Assembly: GCA_030536165.1 (NCBI GenBank)
Contig: JAUNQM010000027.1
Coordinates: 1-11,802 of the forward strand
DNA from: Prevotellaceae bacterium
GTDB lineage: Bacteria > Bacteroidota > Bacteroidia > Bacteroidales > Bacteroidaceae
Length of the DNA: 11,802 bases
Direction of reading: 5' to 3'
The notes under the pieces are model-generated. The model saw only the letters and a program-made list of their open reading frames with translations, searched no databases and had not been told where the DNA came from. Positions 1-6,651 of this stretch are shown piece after piece. The position numbers and the translations under genes were made by a program. Positions within the stretch are counted from its first letter, which is position 1, and each line of letters begins with the position of its first letter.

Positions 1-101
1 CCTGTGCATATGGAAAAAACAACAGAACTATCGCTTTTCTAATACTTCTTATCCCAAACTCGCGTATTAAATAGAGTCTGGTCTTACCTACTCTATCAAA
101 C
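1..101. other. Non-coding left edge downstream of the porE-like gene
   Basis: I see no gene here. The one structure is an inverted repeat with 7-bp arms (ATAGAGT at 71-77 and ACTCTAT at 90-96, 12-nt loop). On the minus strand it is followed by a short T-rich stretch (TTTAAT), so it may be a weak second terminator behind the main hairpin at 102-139. Whatever gene lies to the left is outside the window. Confidence 0.4.
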
Positions 102-139
102 TAAAATGAGCAGCATCTGCCTTAGCCGATGCTGCTCAT
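102..139 (-). terminator. Hairpin terminator of the porE-like gene
   Basis: A perfect 12-bp stem (ATGAGCAGCATC at 106-117 with GATGCTGCTCAT at 128-139, 10-nt loop) lies 15 bp beyond the stop codon of the minus-strand gene. On that strand the stem is followed directly by TTTTAG. The stem is strong and the U-tract short, so this is a probable rather than textbook intrinsic terminator. Confidence 0.75.
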
Positions 140-154
140 AATCATTATTATTGT

Positions 155-2302
155 TTACCAATCCAGCCAGTCATCATCAGGCGATTGCTGGTTGGTGTCG
201 GCTTTCTTTGGTTTTGGCTTGTAGTCCTCTTTGAGTTTGCCCTCGCTGTCAAGTATGCCGTAAGTCGTGCCGAGGACTTTGAACTCTGTGCGGCGGTTTA
301 TCTGGTCGCAGAAATCTTGCTTTTCCTTGTCAGGCAATGCCGTAATAAACTCTTCGGTCAACACGTCGCCTTCCTTGAGCCACGGATTTTTCTCTGCCAC
401 TTTCTTGCTTACAACCTTAGGAACCTTCTCGCCATAACCCTTCGGTGTAAGGCGTTCGGCATTGACTCCATGCTCGATAAGATAGTCGCACACTGATTTT
501 GCACGCTGCTGCGAAAGGTTATCGTTGAAAGCGTCAGAACCATGATAATCTGTGTGAGAACCAAGTTCGATGGTCACATTAGGGTTTTCTTCGAGCATCG
601 CAACGAGTTTGTCGAGCGATTCCGACGACTCTGGTCGCAGAGTTGCTTTGCCGAAGTCGAAGAAGATGTTCTTAACCATCACCGGCGCAGATATTGAAGG
701 CAATGGGAACTCAAGCGTATATTCTTCTGTTTCTGTGGCTTTCTCTACGCGCAGTTCTTCCTTATGGTTAAGGTAGCCGTTGCATGTGGCGAGCATCACA
801 TAGTCAACTTCTGGGTCGATGAGTTGCGTAAACGTTCCGTCGCTCTTCACATTGATACGCATGTTCGTGCCGTCGTTGCCCACGAGATAAACCACCGACG
901 AAGGCAACTCGGCGCCATCCATATCATAGACTACGCCCGTAAGTATCTGCAACACTTCGTCGTTCTCAAACGAATAGATGTGGTCCCATCCCTTGCCGTC
1001 GCCACGGTTCGATGAGAAATAGCCGCGGTTATACACTCCCTCGAAGGTCATGCCGAAGTCGTCGCCTGCCGAATTGAGTGGAAAGCCAGGGTGTTCAACC
1101 TTGTAATATCCGCTTGTATCGACTTTTGCAATATAAATATCGAGGCCGCCCATGCCTGGATGTCCGTTTGACGAGAAATAGAAATCTCCATTCGGGCGAA
1201 ACGCAGGAAACATCTCATCGCCAGGTGTATTCACCGGCTCGCCGATATTTTCCACACCACCGAGAGAGGCGCCTTGCAAGCTCACACGCCAAATATCGAT
1301 GCCGCCCTTTCCGCCTGGCATGTCGCTGGCAAAGTAGAGCCACTTGCCGTCGGGCGAAATGGCTGGGTGAGCGAAGCTTGACAGAGTGTCTCGGCTGAGG
1401 TTCACCTTTGTCGGCGCGCTCCATGAAGCATCGGAACGGTTCGACGTCATCAGCTGTGCGTATCGCGGATAGTCGGGGTCGGTAGAGCACTGCGTGAGGT
1501 ACATTGTGCTTGCATCGGGCGTGAAGGCTGTTGCACCCTCGTCGTATTCGGTGTTGAGTCCGCCCTCTACTGGCGCAGGTTTACTCCATTTGCCTTTGTC
1601 GTCCTTCTGGCAGAAGAAGATGTCGCCGCACTTTATTCCCGTGATTCCGCTGTATTCATCGCCCATAGCTTCATTACGAGTGGAAGTAAAATAAAGGTAA
1701 TCAGACTCATCTCCGAGCAGCATCGGACAGTAATCGCTGCGGCGGCTATTGACGTGTCCGAACTTTTTCACCTCGTATTTCGACCCGTCTTTTTTCCATT
1801 GCGGAGCCATCTTTGCCGATTCAAGACCTACACGCAAGAGCTTTTCGAGGTCGGCGCTTACGCCAAAATTGTTCACCGTGTCCTTCTCATCGGGTGGTGT
1901 CAATCCCGCCTCAAACTCCTTCTGCGCGTCTTTGTAGCTTGCATTCATCATCAGCATCTGCCCGAGGTGAAGGTGAGTGAGCGAATCTACGACGTTATAT
2001 CGCTGCGCATTCCTGTATGCCGAGATGGCACGTACAGGCGATTTCAACGCATAATAGCAGTTTCCCATCTTCAGCGCAGCCACGCCTCGCTTCTGTTTTT
2101 CCTTTGCAGGAAGCGAACGATAGGCTGCCTTGAATTCCTCCGAAGCGTCGTTGTATTCGCCTATGGCAAGGAACTTCTCGCCCTTCTTCATGTGGGAGTC
2201 GTAGCCTCCACACGACGAAAAGGTCAGCACTGCAACCAATGCCAACACCGAGGCGAACGCCACGCGACGCACGCATCCACAAAGAGATTTTATTATGTTC
2301 AT
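155..2302 (-). CDS. porE: PorE-type OmpA-family lipoprotein (TPR, beta-propeller, CRD, OmpA C-terminal domain)
   Basis: The 715-residue precursor has a lipoprotein signal ending in FSSC (Cys31). Four modules follow: helical TPR-like repeats (about 36-135), a PD40/WD40-type propeller (about 190-445) with recurring blades such as HPAISPDGKWLYFAS and two GGxDI(W/Y) ends, a carboxypeptidase-regulatory-like beta domain (about 451-535), and an OmpA/MotB peptidoglycan-binding domain (about 545-680). The OmpA domain shows FDFGKATL, GSHTDYHGSD and LSQQRA, including the Asp and Arg expected to grip diaminopimelate. A charged insertion (about 630-668) splits it. This order is that of Porphyromonas gingivalis PorE, which is known to tie the type IX secretion system to the cell wall. 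The architecture is seen directly; orthology is inferred, since other Bacteroidetes OmpA lipoproteins share parts of it. The gene stands alone, with the terminator at 102-139 downstream. A perfect 13-bp palindrome (2303-2315) abuts the start codon. Confidence 0.82.
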   Translation of the reverse strand: MNIIKSLCGCVRRVAFASVLALVAVLTFSSCGGYDSHMKKGEKFLAIGEYNDASEEFKAAYRSLPAKEKQKRGVAALKMGNCYYALKSPVRAISAYRNAQRYNVVDSLTHLHLGQMLMMNASYKDAQKEFEAGLTPPDEKDTVNNFGVSADLEKLLRVGLESAKMAPQWKKDGSKYEVKKFGHVNSRRSDYCPMLLGDESDYLYFTSTRNEAMGDEYSGITGIKCGDIFFCQKDDKGKWSKPAPVEGGLNTEYDEGATAFTPDASTMYLTQCSTDPDYPRYAQLMTSNRSDASWSAPTKVNLSRDTLSSFAHPAISPDGKWLYFASDMPGGKGGIDIWRVSLQGASLGGVENIGEPVNTPGDEMFPAFRPNGDFYFSSNGHPGMGGLDIYIAKVDTSGYYKVEHPGFPLNSAGDDFGMTFEGVYNRGYFSSNRGDGKGWDHIYSFENDEVLQILTGVVYDMDGAELPSSVVYLVGNDGTNMRINVKSDGTFTQLIDPEVDYVMLATCNGYLNHKEELRVEKATETEEYTLEFPLPSISAPVMVKNIFFDFGKATLRPESSESLDKLVAMLEENPNVTIELGSHTDYHGSDAFNDNLSQQRAKSVCDYLIEHGVNAERLTPKGYGEKVPKVVSKKVAEKNPWLKEGDVLTEEFITALPDKEKQDFCDQINRRTEFKVLGTTYGILDSEGKLKEDYKPKPKKADTNQQSPDDDWLDW

Positions 2303-2410
2303 CGTTATAATAACGCAATTCGGGTGGCATTTATTGCAGGGAGACGAAAAATAAAGTTATACAAGTTTCTCATTTGAGATTTCACGCAGAGTGCAACTTG
2401 AAAGGCAAAA

Positions 2411-2475
2411 GGAGGCCTACCCCTAACCCCTCCCCGTAGGAGGGGAATTAGGCACTCCCCTACTGGGGGAGATGG
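2411..2475. repeat. C-rich/G-rich double-hairpin intergenic element
   Basis: Two hairpins are packed together. The first has CCCCTCC (2427-2433) pairing with GGAGGGG (2439-2445) across a 5-nt loop. The second has CTCCCC (2455-2460) pairing with GGGGAG (2466-2471) across a 5-nt loop. The composition is strikingly skewed against the A/T-rich flanks. From general familiarity, similar CCCCTCCC/GGGAGGGG elements occur in multiple copies between Bacteroidetes genes. That this is one of them is inference. Confidence 0.55.
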
Positions 2476-2610
2476 AGGAAGCTCCTCTGCGCTCCTTTGC
2501 GCCTCTGCTAAAATTCTGAAACATCGAAGATGTTGTATTCTAATGATGGTGCAAGACTAAAACGGGTTTTAGGGTTGAGCCAGCATTAGTTATGGAACCT
2601 TTGTGCCCTT

Positions 2611-2646
2611 TCGAACTCCTCGAACTATCGAGACTTCGAATCCTCG
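2611..2646. repeat. Degenerate 8-bp tandem repeat, TCGAAnnn type
   Basis: TCGAACTCC, TCGAACTA, TCGAGACT, TCGAATCC and a final TCG follow one another with a period of 8 bp (the first unit is 9 bp). The same TCGAA-with-8-bp period recurs at 4056-4087 and 7225-7256, so it is unlikely to be a chance local pattern. Confidence 0.6.
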
Positions 2647-2760
2647 CCCCTCTCAAGCCACATTCCATTCGTGCTTCTCAGCTATCCGAGGGGCACATTT
2701 CAAGTATCATCGCTTCACTCGTCAATACTCTTCACTTCACACGTCACTAATACTCGGGAA

Positions 2761-2802
2761 AAGTTTTGAAAAACTTCCGGCAAAGTTTTGCAAAACTTTT
2801 TT
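2761..2802. repeat. Two tandem A/T-rich palindromes, 22 bp apart
   Basis: The first palindrome has AAGTTTT (2761-2767) and AAAACTT (2770-2776) separated by 2 bp. The second is a perfect 18-bp palindrome (AAAGTTTTG 2782-2790, CAAAACTTT 2791-2799) followed by a T-run to 2802. The shared core AAGTTTTG begins at 2761 and 2783. They may be a paired operator, a weak terminator or a dispersed repeat; the sequence alone does not decide. Confidence 0.5.
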
Positions 2803-2940
2803 CGAGTTGATACGACGTGTTGAAAGAGGCAATGCGACGAGTGATGAAAAGACTTCGGACAACTACTCCTTTTCTTCCGCATCCACCCACCGAACATCAC
2901 CAACAAAAAAGCAAAATATTTATAAAAATTCCCCCGAAAG

Positions 2941-2972
2941 TTTGTTGATTTGCCAAAAATTTACGAAATTTG
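2941..2972 (+). promoter_or_regulatory. Bacteroidetes-type promoter for the EEP gene
   Basis: TTTG at 2941-2944 serves as the -33 element. After a 20-bp spacer comes GAAATTTG at 2965-2972, which fits TAnnTTTG except for its first base. Transcription would start near 2979, leaving a leader of only about 15 nt before the ATG at 2994. This supports that ATG over an upstream TTG at 2970, which would overlap the -7 box. Confidence 0.5.
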
Positions 2973-2993
2973 CACAAAATTACAAAACTCACT

Positions 2994-4046
2994 ATGAAAT
3001 ATCTAAAGTTTACGTTGTTGATTGCACTCATGACAGTGTGCTCAACGCAATGTTTTGCAGAGAAGAAGTTCTCAGCATACGCTGTTGGTTTCTACAATCT
3101 TGAAAACCTTTTCGACACTATCCACGATGCAGGCAAGAACGACTATGAGTATCTGCCTACGGCAAGCGGCAAGTGGAACACGATGAAATACACATCGAAG
3201 CTCGCAAACATGTCGCGCGTACTGTCGGAGATGGGCACCGACCTGCTGAAAGGCGTTGGATGCGCAATGATTGGTGTCACAGAAATTGAGAACGACAACG
3301 TGCTCACCGACCTTTGTAACCAAGAACCGCTGAAAGAAAGAGGCTATAATTTCATTCATATTGAAGGTCCTGACCGCCGTGGTATCGACTGTGCATTGCT
3401 CTACAACCCGAAGTTCTTCACTCCAGAACGTGCTGTGCTGCACCCTTACGTACCAGAACTGGCAAAGGACAGTGGCTACGTGACGCGTGGTTTCCTTACC
3501 ATCACTGGCAGTCTTGCAGGCGAACACGTGGGTGTGGTTATCAACCACTGGCCTTCACGATTTGCAACAGGTTACTACCGCGATTTGGCTGGCAAGCAAG
3601 TGCGTGTGGTAAAAGACTCACTGCTCAAAGCCGACCCTGACATCAAGATTTTCATCATGGGCGACATGAACGACGACCCATTCTGCGACTCAATGGCGAA
3701 GCATCTCGGTGCGCGTCAGGAACTGAAAGACGTTGAGGACGGAGGTCTGTGGAATCCGTGGTGGAACATTCTGGCAAAAGAAGGTCGCGGCACATTATTA
3801 TATGATGGAAGCTGGAACCTCTTCGACCAGATCGTGATGAACTCGAACTTGCTCAACCGCGACGGCAGAAACGACTTCTCGACACTGAAATACTACAAGC
3901 ACAACGTCTTCTCACGCGACTACCTCTTCCAGACCGATGGAAAATACAAGGGAAGTCCACTGAGAACAAAGGCTGGCGGTGCTTGGCTAAACGGATACTC
4001 TGACCACCTCCCAGTGGTTGTATATCTGCTCAAAGAACAGAAGTAA
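2994..4046 (+). CDS. Secreted endonuclease/exonuclease/phosphatase-fold (DNase I-like) protein
   Basis: The 350-residue product has a Sec signal peptide (hydrophobic core about 6-16, likely cleavage after CFA at residue 22) and is therefore exported. The mature part carries the metal-dependent EEP fold signatures in the expected order: FYNLENLFDT near the start, GVTEIEN (metal-binding Glu), RGIDCALLY, INHWPSR (catalytic-type His), GDMNDDP (Asp/Asn pair), a WNLFDQIVM strand, and YSDHLPVVV near the end (Ser-Asp-His). All catalytic motifs look intact, so it should be an active phosphodiesterase or phosphatase. The family covers DNases, lipid phosphatases and others, so the substrate cannot be read from sequence. 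A secreted nuclease used for nutrient or DNA scavenging is one reasonable guess. It has its own probable promoter and may read through into udk 56 bp downstream, across an 8-bp tandem repeat. Confidence 0.88.
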   Translation: MKYLKFTLLIALMTVCSTQCFAEKKFSAYAVGFYNLENLFDTIHDAGKNDYEYLPTASGKWNTMKYTSKLANMSRVLSEMGTDLLKGVGCAMIGVTEIENDNVLTDLCNQEPLKERGYNFIHIEGPDRRGIDCALLYNPKFFTPERAVLHPYVPELAKDSGYVTRGFLTITGSLAGEHVGVVINHWPSRFATGYYRDLAGKQVRVVKDSLLKADPDIKIFIMGDMNDDPFCDSMAKHLGARQELKDVEDGGLWNPWWNILAKEGRGTLLYDGSWNLFDQIVMNSNLLNRDGRNDFSTLKYYKHNVFSRDYLFQTDGKYKGSPLRTKAGGAWLNGYSDHLPVVVYLLKEQK

Positions 4047-4055
4047 AACATCACG

Positions 4056-4087
4056 ATTCGAAACATCGAACAATCGAATAATTGAAA
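4056..4087. repeat. Degenerate 8-bp tandem repeat between EEP gene and udk
   Basis: Four consecutive 8-mers, ATTCGAAA, CATCGAAC, AATCGAAT and AATTGAAA, fill most of the 56-bp gap and end 15 bp before the udk start. They match the family at 2611-2646 and 7225-7256. Confidence 0.6.
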
Positions 4088-4102
4088 AAAACAATAACGA
4101 CC

Positions 4103-4711
4103 ATGACAATAATAGGCGTAGCAGGAGGAACAGGCAGCGGTAAAACCACCGTAGTAAAGGAAATAGTCAACTCTCTCCCACCCGACTACGTGTCGGTAGT
4201 GCCGTTGGATTCATACTACAACGATACGTCGGACCTCACCGACGAGGAGCGACGCGCCATCAACTTCGACCACCCAGACGCTTTCGACTGGAAGCTCCTG
4301 ATTCATCAGGTCAACGAACTGCGTCATGGAAGAGCCATCGAGCAACCAATGTACTCCTACCTTGAAAGCAACCGCTTGAAGCGCACAATCCACGTTGAGC
4401 CAAAGCCGGTGATGATTATCGAAGGCATTATGACACTCATCAACAAGAACCTGCGCAACATGATGGACTTGAAGATATTCGTTGACACCGATGCCGACGA
4501 GCGTCTCATTCGCAACATCCGACGCGACGTTGTAGAGCGCGGAAGAACTTACGAGACTGTGATGGACAGGTATATTAAAGTGCTCAAACCTATGCACGAG
4601 CAGTTTATTGAGCCTACAAAACGCTTTGCAGACCTCATAATACCTCAAGGCGGAGAAAACCGCACAGGCATTGAAACGCTCTGCAAATATATCGAACATA
4701 TTGTATTATAA
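4103..4711 (+). CDS. udk: Uridine kinase
   Basis: This enzyme phosphorylates uridine (and usually cytidine) to the monophosphate in pyrimidine salvage, in the cytoplasm. The 202-residue protein starts directly at the nucleotide-binding strand: MTIIGVAGGTGSGKTT carries the P-loop GGTGSGKT at residues 8-15. Further family motifs are LDSYYND, NFDHPDAFDWKLL, YSYLESNRL, the strand MIIEGIMTL, and the arginine-rich lid RLIRNIRRDVVERGR. The length is close to that of other bacterial Udk proteins (about 205-215). A TTG at 4082 would add seven residues (MKKTITT), but it lies within the upstream repeat and the ATG at 4103 fits the family start better. Only 9 bp separate it from the next gene, which indicates co-transcription. 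I see nothing unusual in the active site. Confidence 0.93.
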   Translation: MTIIGVAGGTGSGKTTVVKEIVNSLPPDYVSVVPLDSYYNDTSDLTDEERRAINFDHPDAFDWKLLIHQVNELRHGRAIEQPMYSYLESNRLKRTIHVEPKPVMIIEGIMTLINKNLRNMMDLKIFVDTDADERLIRNIRRDVVERGRTYETVMDRYIKVLKPMHEQFIEPTKRFADLIIPQGGENRTGIETLCKYIEHIVL

Positions 4712-4720
4712 ACCCAAATC

Positions 4721-5464
4721 ATGAAAGCAATAAATAGTCCGCTGCTTCGCGCAGTGTGCACACTGATTGTCGGCGTACTGCTGATTATGTTCCCTAACGA
4801 GACACGTCAGGGACTCATCATAGCCATAGGCCTTTTGTTTATCATCCCTGGACTTGCCACGGTGATAGTCTATCACATCAACAAGAACAACGAGGTAAAG
4901 GCACTTGCCGAAGGCACTGCCGACACTACTCCGCAGGAAAGTCGCCCTATGTTCCCACTCGCAGGATGGGGAAGTCTGCTGCTTGGCATTAGTATCATAC
5001 TGCTACGCGACAGGTTCATCGACTATCTGCACATCATTCTGTCAACGATTCTCATCTTGCTTGCAATAGCATCGTTCATCACACTCATCCGAACAAGCAA
5101 ATACTGGAAGATAGGCTTTGGCAACTTCGTGATGCCAGTAGTTGTGTTCATTGTCGGTGCTCTTATTATATTTAATGTATTAGGAAACGTCGAGATGCCA
5201 ACAATCCAGCTTATACTCGGACTGGCATTTGCGTTCTATGGACTTGTGGAGATTTACTATGCCATAAGAATCATGCGCGGAAAGTACGTATATAAAAAGA
5301 AAGTCGCAGCTGAGCAGAAAGCTTTTGAGGAAAGAAAGCAGATTGAAGACACGCTCAACGACGTGCAGGATGAACTCGACGCAGAAGCTGAGGAAAAGGA
5401 AAATAACGTAGAAGACATTGTAGCCGAAGAGGTCAAAGAAGAAAAGAAAGACATTTTCGACTAA
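4721..5464 (+). CDS. DUF308/HdeD-like six-helix membrane protein with acidic C-terminal tail
   Basis: The 247-residue protein has six likely transmembrane helices (about 8-24, 30-51, 78-95, 102-123, 134-153, 161-183), arranged as pairs with short loops in the manner of the HdeD/DUF308 family. After the last helix comes a positively charged stretch (RGKYVYKKK), which favours a cytoplasmic C-terminus. A soluble tail of roughly 50 residues follows, dominated by Glu, Asp and Lys and probably helical or coiled-coil, ending in KKDIFD. HdeD is linked to acid resistance in Escherichia coli, but the molecular function of the family is not settled and I do not assign one. The gene sits 9 bp after udk and 8 bp before a sigma-54 activator, so it belongs to the same transcript. 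The charged tail is an addition to the basic family fold and could be a docking site. Confidence 0.75.
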   Translation: MKAINSPLLRAVCTLIVGVLLIMFPNETRQGLIIAIGLLFIIPGLATVIVYHINKNNEVKALAEGTADTTPQESRPMFPLAGWGSLLLGISIILLRDRFIDYLHIILSTILILLAIASFITLIRTSKYWKIGFGNFVMPVVVFIVGALIIFNVLGNVEMPTIQLILGLAFAFYGLVEIYYAIRIMRGKYVYKKKVAAEQKAFEERKQIEDTLNDVQDELDAEAEEKENNVEDIVAEEVKEEKKDIFD

Positions 5465-5472
5465 TCTCATAA

Positions 5473-6651
5473 ATGGACACAAGTAAACTGCAAGACATAA
5501 AGAAACGTTACACCATCGTGGGCAACTGCGATGCACTTAACCGTGCCCTTGATGTTGCCTTGCAAGTGGCACCGACAGACCTTTCAGTGCTCATCATCGG
5601 CGAAAGCGGAGTGGGCAAGGAAGTAATACCAAGAATCATACACGACAATAGCAACCGCAAGCGCGGTAAATATATTGCAATCAACTGCGGCTCAATACCT
5701 GAAGGAACCATCGACAGCGAACTGTTCGGCCACGAGAAAGGCTCATTTACAAGTGCCATAAATGAAAGCGAAGGCTACTTTGGCGCAGCAAACCACGGCA
5801 CACTCTTCCTCGATGAAGTGGGCGAACTGCCTCTTGCAACACAAGCAAGACTGCTGCGAGTGCTTGAGACTGGCGAATACATGCGTGTTGGTTCTACGGA
5901 GGTACGCAAGACAGACGTGCGCATCATTGCTGCCACAAACGTCAATCTGCCAAAAGCAATCGTAGAGCGACGCTTCCGCGAAGACCTCTACTACCGCCTC
6001 AACACCATTCCAATCAAGATGCCATCGCTTCGCGAACGCGGAGAAGACATACTGCTCTTGTTCCGACTCTTTGCCATGCAGATTGCCGAAAAGCTTCGCA
6101 TGGACAAGATTGTATTGACGGACGAGTCGAAGCAACTCATGCTGAAATATAAGTGGCCTGGCAATGTGCGCCAGTTGAAGAACCTCACAGAGCAGATGTC
6201 ACTCATCTCGCAGGAACGTATCATCACGCCCGACATACTGCGCAAGTTCATACCTGAAGACGCAGAAAGCTTCGACCTCGCTCCTATCTCGCGTGGCGAA
6301 CATACATACGAAAACGAACGCGAACTCCTTTATAAGATGCTCTTCGAAATGAAGAACACCATAAGCGAGATGAACCGCAAGATGAATGGCATGGAAGATC
6401 GCCTCGACATAATTCAGGCTACGCCTATCAAGACTATCAACAATGCATATCCAAGTCACGAACTCAACGCGGATGTATATGCCGAAGAAGTCAACGAGAC
6501 TGAAAGCATGAAGATAGACGAGATGGAAGAGCAGGCACTTCGCAAAGCACTCGACCGCAACCTCGGCATAAAGAAGAAAGCAGCACAAGAACTGGGCATA
6601 CCAGAGCGCACATTCTATAGAAAACTGAAGAAATATGGATTGGACAAATAA
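5473..6651 (+). CDS. Sigma-54-dependent transcriptional activator (AAA+ and Fis-type HTH, no receiver domain)
   Basis: The 392-residue protein consists of an AAA+ domain of the bacterial enhancer-binding type (about 14-245), a charged helical linker (about 270-320), and a Fis-type helix-turn-helix (about 351-390, RKALDRNLGIKKKAAQELGI then PERTFYRKLKKYGL). Visible motifs are Walker A GESGVGKE (43-50), Walker B GTLFLDE (109-115), the sensor ATN (154-156), arginine fingers in RRFREDLYYRL (166-176) and sensor II WPGNVRQL (228-235). The loop that contacts sigma-54, normally GAFTGA, reads GSFTSA (90-95). With only about 13 residues before the AAA+ core there is no phosphorylation or ligand-sensing domain, so activity is presumably set by level, by a partner protein or by the linker. 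It lies 8 bp after the DUF308 gene and overlaps lptE by 17 bp. The targets are unknown and I found no well-spaced -24/-12 promoter upstream of nearby genes. Confidence 0.9.
   Translation: MDTSKLQDIKKRYTIVGNCDALNRALDVALQVAPTDLSVLIIGESGVGKEVIPRIIHDNSNRKRGKYIAINCGSIPEGTIDSELFGHEKGSFTSAINESEGYFGAANHGTLFLDEVGELPLATQARLLRVLETGEYMRVGSTEVRKTDVRIIAATNVNLPKAIVERRFREDLYYRLNTIPIKMPSLRERGEDILLLFRLFAMQIAEKLRMDKIVLTDESKQLMLKYKWPGNVRQLKNLTEQMSLISQERIITPDILRKFIPEDAESFDLAPISRGEHTYENERELLYKMLFEMKNTISEMNRKMNGMEDRLDIIQATPIKTINNAYPSHELNADVYAEEVNETESMKIDEMEEQALRKALDRNLGIKKKAAQELGIPERTFYRKLKKYGLDK

Larger units (their letters stand above)
2303..2993. other. Divergent intergenic region rich in repeats, no convincing gene
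   Basis: About 690 bp separate the divergent porE-like and EEP genes. From left to right I see a 13-bp palindrome at 2303-2315, a C-rich/G-rich hairpin element (2411-2475), a 16-bp palindrome with arms CTAAAAC/GTTTTAG (2557-2572), an 8-bp tandem repeat (2611-2646), two tandem A/T-rich palindromes (2761-2799), and the probable EEP promoter (2941-2972). An open frame across 2603-3103 runs through the repeats and into the EEP gene in another frame. It has no recognisable domain and I do not accept it. A weak promoter-like pair (GTTG 2574-2577, AACCTTTG 2596-2603, 18-bp spacer) is also present, but its function is uncertain. Confidence 0.6.

Noticed and set aside
2325..2337. TGGCATTTATTGC, resembling a sigma-54 -24/-12 promoter
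   Set aside because: The GG and GC elements are two bases too close for the required spacing, and on this strand it would not serve the porE-like gene.
2352..2359. Minus-strand TAACTTTA as a -7 box for the porE-like gene
   Set aside because: Seven of eight bases fit, but no TTTG element lies 19-21 bp upstream, so I do not call it a promoter.
1754..2377. Plus-strand open frame of 207 codons opposite the porE-like gene
   Set aside because: Antisense to a gene with clear domains; the translated sequence has no recognisable features and low plausibility.
2574..2802. Possible small RNA from a weak promoter (2574-2603) to the T-tailed palindrome (2782-2802)
   Set aside because: Both signals are degenerate and the stem is only A/T-rich; there is no independent support without transcript data.
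2603..3103. Open frame of 166 codons upstream of and into the EEP gene
   Set aside because: It crosses tandem repeats and palindromes, has no domain or convincing composition, and overlaps the well-supported EEP gene in another frame.
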